From NCBI GenBank assembly GCA_902773455.1, contig CACYEW010000300.1, positions 1 through 5,399 of the forward strand: a DNA stretch of 5,399 nucleotides, written 5' to 3'. The notes below the pieces were generated by a model. The model searched no databases and was not told where the DNA came from. It worked only from the letters and a program-made list of their open reading frames with translations. Positions 1-4,835 of the stretch are shown piece by piece. Made by a program: the position numbers and the translations under genes. Every line of letters begins with the position of its first letter. Position 1 is the first letter of the stretch. This DNA comes from an uncultured Ruminococcus sp. Its GTDB lineage: Bacteria; Bacillota; Clostridia; Oscillospirales; CAG-272.

Positions 1-84
1 AACGTCACCTCGATTTACAGAAAAACCGGCGTTTCAACGCGCTCCGGTCTCGTTGCGGTCTATCACGATTCAAACCGTAAGTAA
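1..84 (+). CDS. C-terminal end of a probable LuxR-type transcriptional regulator (partial)
   Basis: Only the last 27 residues and a TAA stop (82-84) are inside the window. The frame reads NVTSIYRKTGVSTRSGLVAV and then a short tail ending NRK. The pattern of a VTSIYRKTGV stretch followed by S(T/S)R and an aliphatic run resembles the recognition and last helices of the LuxR/NarL/GerE helix-turn-helix, where [HN]VxxIYxKxGVxSRxxLV is usual. If so, the protein binds DNA as a transcription regulator; its sensory or receiver part lies outside the window. The gene converges with the minus-strand HAD gene. Its stop codon sits inside the left terminal repeat of the palindromic element, so that element probably supplies its terminator. 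The call rests on a short tail and could be wrong about the subfamily. Confidence 0.6.
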   Translation, partial: NVTSIYRKTGVSTRSGLVAVYHDSNRK

Positions 85-96
85 AAAAGATCCCTC

Positions 97-125
97 GCGG
101 TGTACTTCGTAAGGAAGTACATCGC
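97..125. repeat. 12-bp stem-loop at left end of the array
   Basis: GCGGTGTACTTC (97-108) pairs with GAAGTACATCGC (114-125) around a GTAAG loop, with one G-T wobble pair (100/122). It directly abuts the first AGCTAAATT box at 126. On the minus strand it lies shortly before a T run (88-83), so it may help to terminate leftward transcription. Confidence 0.8.
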
Positions 126-241
126 AGCTAAATTCGCCTTGCGGCGAGCTGAATTATGCTTCGCATAGCTAAATTCGCTCTGCGAGCTAAATTCGCTCCG
201 CGAGCTAAATTCGCTCCGCGAGCTGAATTCGGCTTCGCCGA
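126..241. repeat. Left hairpin array: six AGCT(A/G)AATT boxes separated by variable hairpins
   Basis: Boxes start at 126, 147, 167, 185, 203 and 221, giving periods of 21, 20, 18, 18 and 18. Boxes 2 and 6 read AGCTGAATT, the others AGCTAAATT. Each is followed by a different perfect small hairpin: TCGCC/GGCGA (134-147), TATGC/GCATA (155-167), TCGC/GCGA three times (175-185, 193-203, 211-221) and TCGGC/GCCGA (229-241). The arms differ between units yet stay complementary, so pairing rather than sequence appears to be kept. The three 18-nt units are nearly identical and probably arose by tandem duplication or slippage. Confidence 0.85.
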
Positions 242-257
242 GCTTGCAGGCGAATTT

Positions 258-340
258 AATTTAGCTGAAGCCGCGAGGCTTCAATTTAGCTATACGCCGA
301 CAGGCGTATAATTTAGCTGCCGCAAAGCGGCAATTCAGCT
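258..340. repeat. Right hairpin array: four inverted AATT(T/C)AGCT boxes separated by hairpins
   Basis: The reverse complement of the left box occurs at 258-266, 283-291, 310-318 and 332-340; the last is AATTCAGCT, matching the AGCTGAATT variant. Hairpins between boxes are TGAAGCC/GGCTTCA with a GCGA loop (266-283), TATACGCC/GGCGTATA with a GACA loop (291-310) and GCCGC/GCGGC with an AAA loop (319-331). The spacing is longer and less regular than on the left (25, 27 and 22 nt). Left and right boxes can pair with each other, so the two arrays can fold into one long branched structure. The 241-257 junction between them shows no clear hairpin. Confidence 0.85.
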
Positions 341-392
341 GATTTATACATCATTCCCGCGTTGGAACAGTTAAGACGAGCTGAAAGAGAAT

Positions 393-438
393 AACCCACT
401 ATGACACTTTCAATAATCAAAAGCTGTCAGAGTGGGTT
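393..438. terminator. Long stem-loop, likely bidirectional terminator
   Basis: AACCCACT (393-400) pairs with AGTGGGTT (431-438). After one mismatch (401/430), TGACA (402-406) pairs with TGTCA (425-429). After a bulged C424, CTTT (407-410) pairs with AAAG (420-423) around a 9-nt loop. On the plus strand it is followed by TGTTTCTTCCTT, and on the minus strand by ATTCTCTTTC, both T-rich. It is 92 nt downstream of the HAD stop, so it is well placed to end the minus-strand operon, and it would also stop readthrough from the left. Confidence 0.7.
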
Positions 439-460
439 TGTTTCTTCCTTACGTAACCTC

Positions 461-481
461 TCCCTCCGGGGATCTTTTTTT
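461..481 (+). terminator. Short stem plus T7 tract at right end of element
   Basis: TCCC (461-464) can pair with GGGA (469-472) around TCCG, followed by TC and seven T (475-481). The stem is short for a terminator on its own. The same GGGATC can pair instead with GATCCC at 89-94, which closes the whole element and places the T run just after a very long stem for plus-strand transcription. The mirror-image T run on the minus strand (88-83) does the same for leftward transcription. Confidence 0.45.
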
Positions 482-485
482 ACCG

Positions 486-1145
486 TTATTTTTTCAAATC
501 AAGCTTTTCAAGCGCGGATCTTATTTCGCAGGGAGAGTCGGCCGTCGCGTCGGCTCCCGCTTCTCTGAGTTCTTCTTCGGAGCCGTAGCCGTAGTTTGCG
601 CCGATACATTTTATACCGACCTTTTTCGCCGCGATCATATCGTATGACCGGTCGCCGATCATAACGGTGTTTTCTTTCGTTGACCCGTTTATGTTCTCCA
701 TGGCGCGGAGTATCACGTCGGCCTTGTCGTCGCGGCTGTTGTCAAGCTCGCTGCCGGATATGAAGCGGAACCGCTTCGTCAGACCGAAATGATCCATTAT
801 CTTCTCCGCGAATATCTCCGGCTTTACCGTGGCTATGCCGAGACTGTATCCGAGGCGGTCGAATTCTTCGAGCGCCTTTTCAATTCCGGGGTAAAGCACG
901 CATTCGAATATGCCCTTCGGGCGGTAATATTCGCGGTAATATTTCACCGCGGTCTCAGCCTGCTCCTCCGTAAGCGAAAACCTTTCGGCAAACGATTTGC
1001 GGAGCGGCGGACCGATGAAATCGCGGAAAACCGTTCTGTCGGGCGCGTCGAAACCGAGCTTTTTCGCCGCATACTGCACCGCCGACGTTATGCCGAGCTC
1101 GGGATCGGTGATCGTGCCGTCGAGATCAAAAAGCAGGCAGATCAC
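486..1145 (-). CDS. HAD-superfamily phosphatase, 5'-nucleotidase/phosphoglycolate phosphatase-like
   Basis: A 219-residue cytoplasmic phosphohydrolase of the haloacid dehalogenase class, full length for the family. Motif I is DLDGT with nucleophile Asp7 and acid/base Asp9. Motif II Thr106 lies in GIATVKP, motif III is Lys141, and motif IV is GDRSYD (164-169) for Mg binding. The helical cap between motifs I and II carries FIGPPLRKSF (43-52), which I associate with the HAD_5NT/Gph-like branch. The substrate is probably a small phosphate monoester such as a nucleotide or phosphoglycolate, but the sequence does not decide which. The start is GTG, overlapping the upstream serine hydrolase stop by four bases (GTGA). 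CCTCC at 1150-1154 gives a GGAGG ribosome site only 4 nt away, so translation is likely coupled. It is the last gene of the four-gene operon. Confidence 0.9.
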   Translation of the reverse strand: MICLLFDLDGTITDPELGITSAVQYAAKKLGFDAPDRTVFRDFIGPPLRKSFAERFSLTEEQAETAVKYYREYYRPKGIFECVLYPGIEKALEEFDRLGYSLGIATVKPEIFAEKIMDHFGLTKRFRFISGSELDNSRDDKADVILRAMENINGSTKENTVMIGDRSYDMIAAKKVGIKCIGANYGYGSEEELREAGADATADSPCEIRSALEKLDLKK

Positions 1146-2275
1146 AGCGCCTCCATTATCACGCGCTCGAATTCGCGCGCGGTATCGGCTCCGGCGCCGC
1201 CGCCGTCGAGCAGATTCTTCATATATACGGCGTAGATCTTATCTGCGGGATCGATTATGAAATGCGTGCCGTACGCGCCGCTCCAGCCGAACGTACCTTC
1301 CGGCAAAAGCTGCGTTTCGGTCCGTCTGCCGATCACGCGCATCGAAAGTCCCCACGCCTCGACGAAATCGTCGGGCAGATTTACGTTCGAAACGGTCCTC
1401 ATAAGTTTCACGGTCCCGGGCTTGAGCACTCTCGCGCCGTTGAATTCGCCTTCGTTATAAAGCATGCCGGCGAATTTCATATAGTCGTTGAGCGTGCCGA
1501 TCATACCGGCTCCGGCGGCTTTGTACGAAAGCGGCACGTCGCCGAATATTTTGCCGCCCATATCTATCTCGGTGATCTTGCCGTCGCGCGCGTCGTACAT
1601 TTTCATAAGTCTCGAACGCTGTTCTTCGTTCGGAGTATAGACCGTATCGTAACAGCCGATAGGGTGAAGGATGTTTTTGAGTATATATTCTTCGAATTCC
1701 GTACCGGTAACGAGCTCGACTATGTAAGCCGCCGTATCGAACGCCTGAGTCCACGAGTAAATGAAATTCGTACGCGGCTCGAAATCGAGCAGTTGATCGC
1801 CGAATTTAGGCACGATATCGGCTAACGTATCGCCGTCTTTGATGTGATAATCCTTCCACGCTCTGTTGCCCGCTTCGCCCTCGCCGAGGCCGGACGCCTG
1901 ATTGAGCAGGTCTCTTACCTCTATCTCGTTTCTGCACGGATACTGACCGGTTATTTTTCCCTTGTCGTCCATAATGGCGACGTTCATGTTTTTGAACGAC
2001 AGGATGTATTTGCTCACCTTGTCGTCGAGGCTGACCCTGCCCTCTTCAACGACCTTCATAAGAGCGACGCCGGTGATCGGCTTCGTCATCGAGGCGAGGC
2101 GCATTTCGGTATCGGGTCCGAGCGGTATTTTGTTCTCTATATCGGCGTAGCCGAACGCGTTTTCGTAGATCTTTTCGTTGTTCTGACAGATCGCGTAGCA
2201 CGCCGAAACGAGCCTTTTGTCTTCTATTCTTTGTTTCGTTATTTCGTCGATCTTTTTGAGTTTTTCGATATTCAT
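1142..2275 (-). CDS. Serine hydrolase, class C beta-lactamase/EstB family (peptidase S12-like)
   Basis: A 377-residue protein with the beta-lactamase/D,D-peptidase fold. The catalytic SxxK is Ser62-Met-Thr-Lys65 within LASMTKP, preceded by FGYAD and the DTEMRLAS strand typical of this family. The second motif is Tyr173-Ser174 in FIYSW. The third, normally KTG in class C beta-lactamases, is WSG (331-333) in FGWSGAYGT followed by IDP; tryptophan-containing versions such as WGG are known from EstB-like esterases. This argues for an esterase or peptidase-like hydrolase rather than a resistance beta-lactamase. There is no signal peptide or membrane segment, so it is probably cytoplasmic. The ATG is preceded by GGGGAGG (2283-2289) 7 nt away, and the gap to the lipoprotein stop is 1 nt. 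The substrate is unknown. Confidence 0.9.
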   Translation of the reverse strand: MNIEKLKKIDEITKQRIEDKRLVSACYAICQNNEKIYENAFGYADIENKIPLGPDTEMRLASMTKPITGVALMKVVEEGRVSLDDKVSKYILSFKNMNVAIMDDKGKITGQYPCRNEIEVRDLLNQASGLGEGEAGNRAWKDYHIKDGDTLADIVPKFGDQLLDFEPRTNFIYSWTQAFDTAAYIVELVTGTEFEEYILKNILHPIGCYDTVYTPNEEQRSRLMKMYDARDGKITEIDMGGKIFGDVPLSYKAAGAGMIGTLNDYMKFAGMLYNEGEFNGARVLKPGTVKLMRTVSNVNLPDDFVEAWGLSMRVIGRRTETQLLPEGTFGWSGAYGTHFIIDPADKIYAVYMKNLLDGGGAGADTAREFERVIMEAL

Positions 2276-2276
2276 A

Positions 2277-3146
2277 TCACTGCCTCCCCGCTGTTTCGAA
2301 TTTGAACGTTTTTCCGTCCGTGATCATCGTTATATCGCCGTCAACGTCCGTTCTGTAAAGCTGCATTCCGCAATCGCTTATGTTTTGAAGCGCCTGATCG
2401 GATACCTCCTGCCCGTCGCCTGTAGATATTACGGCGTATTTCGCGCCGGTCTTCTGTAAAAACGCGGACGTGCAGGTCTGATCGGTGCCGTGATGCCCGA
2501 TCTTTATAACGTCGACCGCTATATCGTCCTTATGAGCGGCGGCGAGAGTCGCTTCCGCCGTCTGCATCGTGTCAGCCATGAAGAGCACGCTGACGTCTCC
2601 GTAATCCATACGAATGACGGTCGACGCTTCGTTTTCGTCGCCCGAACGCACGAGTTTGGCGTTCGGCGAAAGCACCTTGAATCTCGCGTAGCCGAGCGAA
2701 AACGTCATATTTTCGGCGGCTTTTACGACCGAACAGCCGCGAAGCGACGCCGCCTCTTTCATATCCTCGTAGAGATTGTCGTCTGCCTCGATCTGCGATA
2801 TATAAAGCGTTTTGACGTTGTATTTTTCGATAACGTACGCCATCGAGCCGATGTGGTCTTTATGGTTGTGCGTTGCAACGGCGATATCGACGTTTTTGAC
2901 GCCGCGGCTTTTCAATTCGTCTTTTATCTTCGATTTACTGCTTTTATAGCCCGCGTCGACGATCATATTCCGCCCGTCGCAGCTGATCAGTATGAAGTCC
3001 GCTTTGCCGACGTCGAAAAAGGATATCTGCATCTGCGGAAGCTCATCCGGCAGTTTTTCCGTCGTTACGACCGGATCAGCCGGCTTTTCGCACGAGCAAA
3101 GGAGCAGAAGACAGCTCAAAAGCAGCACCGTAAACTTTTTTATCAT
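2277..3146 (-). CDS. ComEC-like metallo-beta-lactamase-fold hydrolase, probable lipoprotein
   Basis: A 289-residue exported protein. Residues 1-19 form a lipoprotein signal: MIKK, a leucine-rich core, then the lipobox Leu16-Cys-Ser-Cys19, so it should be lipid-anchored on the outer face of the membrane. The rest is a single metallo-beta-lactamase domain: FFDVGKAD (43-50, usually FxDVGQGD), HNHKDH (93-98, the zinc-binding HxHxDH), ENEAS (171-175), FMADT (189-193, with Asp192 the bridging ligand) and GHHG (217-220). This set matches the ComEC/Rec2 C-terminal domain subfamily, thought to act as an extracellular nuclease or phosphodiesterase in DNA uptake. Here it stands alone without the ComEC channel, so a competence role is unproven. 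Its ATG overlaps the dehydrogenase stop by one base (TAATG), with GGAG 7-8 nt upstream. Confidence 0.9.
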   Translation of the reverse strand: MIKKFTVLLLSCLLLLCSCEKPADPVVTTEKLPDELPQMQISFFDVGKADFILISCDGRNMIVDAGYKSSKSKIKDELKSRGVKNVDIAVATHNHKDHIGSMAYVIEKYNVKTLYISQIEADDNLYEDMKEAASLRGCSVVKAAENMTFSLGYARFKVLSPNAKLVRSGDENEASTVIRMDYGDVSVLFMADTMQTAEATLAAAHKDDIAVDVIKIGHHGTDQTCTSAFLQKTGAKYAVISTGDGQEVSDQALQNISDCGMQLYRTDVDGDITMITDGKTFKFETAGRQ

Positions 3147-3967
3147 TATAATTCTCCGAAAATGTGCAGATGCGCGCCTTTCATCACCTTCGTGTAAAGC
3201 GAGTTGGCGTGCGCGGGGGCGGCGTTAGATATCGCGGTCATCAGCTTCGAATCTTTACCGGCGAGTATCAGCTTTTTGCGAAGCATCAGCCCTTCGATTA
3301 TCGCCTTCGCCATATCGGCCTTATCGGTGCCGAATCCGCTCATCGTTTCGAGATCGTCTTTGTTCAGATCCATATCGCGGAAAAGCCCGGTCTCCGAAAC
3401 GCCGGGGCATACGAGGCTGACGAACATGCGGCCGTCAAGCTCTTCGATAAGCGCCTGCGTAAAGTTTTTGAGTGCTCCCTTGCTTGCCGAATATATCGCC
3501 GTACCGGCGATCGGCGAAAACGCCGCGGAGCTTGATATATTGACTATCGCGCCGCGGTAAGACTGCAGAAGAAGCGGCAGAAGCGCCTCGCAGGAATATA
3601 CCGCCGCCATGAAATTCGTCGCCATCACCTGCTTCGCGGTGTCGCTGCTCTCGTCTTCGAACTTTCGGAACGGCGGCATTATGCCGGCGTTGTTTATGAG
3701 CATATCGGGTCTCTCGCCCTTTTTTTCAAACGTCGCTTTCAGCCTTTGCCAGCTGTTTTTATCCGTGACGTCGAAGGTATAATACTTGAAGAATATTTTT
3801 CTTTTGCCGAGACTCTCCGCAAGAGCTTCCATTTTCTCTTTCGTTCTGCCTATTCCTATCACCCTGCAGTTGAATCTGCGGATAAGCTGTTTGGTAAGCT
3901 CCGAGCCGAATCCGCCCGACGCCCCCGTGATAATAACGGTCGCGCCGTCAAAATCATATAATGACAT
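3146..3967 (-). CDS. Short-chain dehydrogenase/reductase (classical SDR)
   Basis: A 273-residue NAD(P)-dependent oxidoreductase with a Rossmann fold and the complete classical motif set (numbered from the chosen start): TGASGGFG (14-21) nucleotide-binding loop, DVT (66-68), NNAG (92-95), the catalytic serine in NISSS (143-147), YSASK with Tyr159 and Lys163, and CPGVSETGL (187-195). Gly-Arg (40-41) after the second strand suggests NADP preference, by analogy with other SDRs. The C-terminal 40 residues are basic and may be a membrane- or partner-contacting tail. The substrate cannot be read from the sequence. An in-frame ATG seven codons upstream (3986-3988) is rejected: it lacks a ribosome site and would lie about 7 nt after the predicted transcription start. 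The ATG at 3965-3967 has a perfect AGGAGG. It is the first gene of the operon. Confidence 0.92.
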   Translation of the reverse strand: MSLYDFDGATVIITGASGGFGSELTKQLIRRFNCRVIGIGRTKEKMEALAESLGKRKIFFKYYTFDVTDKNSWQRLKATFEKKGERPDMLINNAGIMPPFRKFEDESSDTAKQVMATNFMAAVYSCEALLPLLLQSYRGAIVNISSSAAFSPIAGTAIYSASKGALKNFTQALIEELDGRMFVSLVCPGVSETGLFRDMDLNKDDLETMSGFGTDKADMAKAIIEGLMLRKKLILAGKDSKLMTAISNAAPAHANSLYTKVMKGAHLHIFGEL

Positions 3968-3972
3968 AGAAA

Positions 3973-3978
3973 CCTCCT
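3973..3978 (-). promoter_or_regulatory. Ribosome binding site that fixes the dehydrogenase start
   Basis: CCTCCT on the plus strand reads AGGAGG on the minus strand, 5 nt before the ATG at 3965-3967. No comparable site precedes the in-frame ATG at 3986-3988. Confidence 0.85.
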
Positions 3979-4001
3979 CTCCGGTCATACCGGACGATAC
4001 T

Positions 4002-4030
4002 ATTCTACCACCGATTTATATATAAATCAA
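4002..4030 (-). promoter_or_regulatory. Sigma-A type promoter of the leftward four-gene operon
   Basis: Read on the minus strand, -35 TTGATT (4025-4030) and -10 TAGAAT (4002-4007) are separated by exactly 17 bp (4008-4024). Transcription should start near 3995, giving a leader of about 27 nt before the dehydrogenase ATG. An A/T-rich stretch upstream (4037-4066) could serve as an UP element. The distance between later genes in the operon is 1 nt or less, so this is probably their only promoter. Confidence 0.75.
4013..4028. promoter_or_regulatory. Perfect 16-bp palindrome, candidate operator
   Basis: GATTTATATATAAATC equals its own reverse complement. It covers the spacer and four bases of the -35 box of the leftward promoter, a position where a bound dimeric regulator would block RNA polymerase. 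Its short A/T-rich core means the palindrome could partly be chance, and no cognate regulator is identified. Confidence 0.5.
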
Positions 4031-4070
4031 GACGCGAATTTAAAAAAAGAAGCGTTTTTCAATTTTGCTC

Positions 4071-4099
4071 TTGATTTGGAGGCTGTTATACGGTATAAT
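4071..4099 (+). promoter_or_regulatory. Sigma-A type promoter of the rightward acyltransferase-glmM operon
   Basis: -35 TTGATT (4071-4076) and a perfect -10 TATAAT (4094-4099) are 17 bp apart, with A/T-rich DNA just upstream. Transcription should begin near 4106, leaving a leader of about 60 nt before the ATG at 4167. This excludes the upstream TTG in the same frame as the start of translation. Confidence 0.8.
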
Positions 4100-4118
4100 G
4101 ATACAGATCGGTGCGGGA

Positions 4119-4156
4119 CGTTCAAAGATCCGCCGCTTGCGGCGAGAACACGAACG
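4119..4156 (+). other. Structured 5' leader of the acyltransferase mRNA
   Basis: CGCCG (4131-4135) and CGGCG (4140-4144) form a strong hairpin with a CTTG loop. CGTTC (4119-4123) can close around it by pairing with GAACG (4152-4156), or its last four bases can pair with another GAAC at 4146-4149. The outer pairing ends on the first base of the GGGGG (4156-4160) that acts as ribosome site 6 nt before the ATG. A role in control of translation is only a suggestion. Confidence 0.4.
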
Positions 4157-4166
4157 GGGGCTTTTT

Positions 4167-4835
4167 ATGGAGCGGTTAAGCGTACCCGCGCTTTTTTCAG
4201 CCGGAGGCAGTATTGCGTCCGGGATCTTGTTTGAATACGATTATCCGTGGCTTATCGTACCGGATATCGGAAGGATCGTTGAAAAATTATCTTATTCTCT
4301 TTCACCGGAAGAATACGATGAGATATCGAGCGGAGTCTATGCGCACAAAACGGCGAAAATATCGCCTTCGGCAAAGATCGACGGCCCCGCGATAATCTGC
4401 GAAGGGGCGGAGATCAGACATTGCGCCTATATACGCGGCAAGGCTCTGATCGGCAGAGGAGCCGTCGTCGGCAATTCGACCGAGATAAAGAATTCCCTGC
4501 TCTTCGATAACGTCAAAGCGCCGCATTTCAATTACGTCGGCGACTCGGTGCTCGGTTACGGATCGCACCTCGGAGCGTCCGCCGTGACGAGCAATCTGAA
4601 AGCCGACAAGTCTGAGATAGTCATTAAATACTGCGGCGGTATTAAAACGGGGCTGAAAAAGCTCGGGGCGATCATAGGCGACGGGTGCGAGATCGGATGC
4701 GGCTGCATACTCAACCCCGGCACGGTGATCGGCAAAAACTCGACGGTATACCCGAACGTGACCGTCCGCGGCGTTCTGCCGCCCGACTCTATATGCAAAA
4801 ACGGCGTCGACGTCGTTTACAAGCGTCCTTTATGA
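4167..4835 (+). CDS. Left-handed beta-helix acyltransferase resembling the GlmU acetyltransferase domain
   Basis: A 222-residue cytoplasmic protein made mostly of hexapeptide repeats (about 57-205, for example AKISPSAKIDGPAIICEGAEI). A short N-terminal region (1-50) carries FEYDYPWLIVPDIG. There is no nucleotidyltransferase domain or GxGxRM loop, although such proteins are often named UDP-GlcNAc pyrophosphorylase. The stretch APHFNYVGD (118-126) lines up with AxHLxYxGD of GlmU, placing His120 at the catalytic histidine and Tyr123 at the sugar-binding tyrosine. Arg90, Lys108 and Asn143 also fall where GlmU has its Arg, Lys and Asn. It may therefore acetylate glucosamine-1-phosphate, the product of GlmM encoded next door. 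It ends in a 4-nt overlap with glmM. The ATG at 4167 is chosen for its position after the promoter and a wobble-type GGGGG ribosome site. Confidence 0.8.
   Translation: MERLSVPALFSAGGSIASGILFEYDYPWLIVPDIGRIVEKLSYSLSPEEYDEISSGVYAHKTAKISPSAKIDGPAIICEGAEIRHCAYIRGKALIGRGAVVGNSTEIKNSLLFDNVKAPHFNYVGDSVLGYGSHLGASAVTSNLKADKSEIVIKYCGGIKTGLKKLGAIIGDGCEIGCGCILNPGTVIGKNSTVYPNVTVRGVLPPDSICKNGVDVVYKRPL

Larger units (their letters stand above)
81..483. repeat. Palindromic hairpin-array element with terminal inverted repeats (MITE- or REP-like)
   Basis: This 400-nt stretch between two converging genes holds no credible gene. Its ends are inverted copies: GTAAAAAAGATCCC at 81-94 and, reverse-complemented, GTAAAAAAAGATCCC at 469-483, differing only by one base in the A run. 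Between them lie a 12-bp hairpin (97-125), six AGCT(A/G)AATT boxes in one orientation (126-229), four inverted AATT(T/C)AGCT boxes (258-340), an unstructured stretch (341-392) and a long stem-loop (393-438). Nearly every gap between boxes is itself a small hairpin. No transposase is encoded, so if mobile it would depend on one elsewhere. On each strand the element exits through a T run, so it should act as a two-way terminator. Mobility is inference; the repeats and inverted ends are directly visible. Confidence 0.75.

Noticed and set aside
126..340. Short regular repeats resembling a CRISPR array
   Set aside because: The repeated box is only 9 nt, the gaps are 9-18 nt self-complementary hairpins rather than unique spacers, the orientation flips midway, and no cas gene is nearby.
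74..486. ACCGT at 74-78 and 482-486 as a target-site duplication around the palindromic element
   Set aside because: A 5-base match in this context is easily chance, the right copy overlaps the terminal repeat, and the left copy is inside a coding region.
432..647. Small plus-strand frame crossing the right end of the palindromic element
   Set aside because: It runs through the terminator and antisense into the HAD gene, has no recognisable ribosome site and shows no domain.
1262..1825. Long open plus-strand frames opposite the serine hydrolase, and likewise at 2490-3197 opposite the lipoprotein
   Set aside because: They are arginine- and histidine-rich mirror frames of strongly supported genes, with no ribosome site or recognisable domain.
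3968..3988. Longer dehydrogenase starting at the ATG at 3986-3988
   Set aside because: There is no ribosome site before it and it would be nearly leaderless from the predicted promoter; the ATG at 3965-3967 has AGGAGG at 5 nt.
4065..4166. Extended acyltransferase starting at TTG 4065
   Set aside because: It would begin upstream of the -35 and -10 boxes, and the extra residues do not resemble the family; the ATG at 4167 fits the start of homologues.
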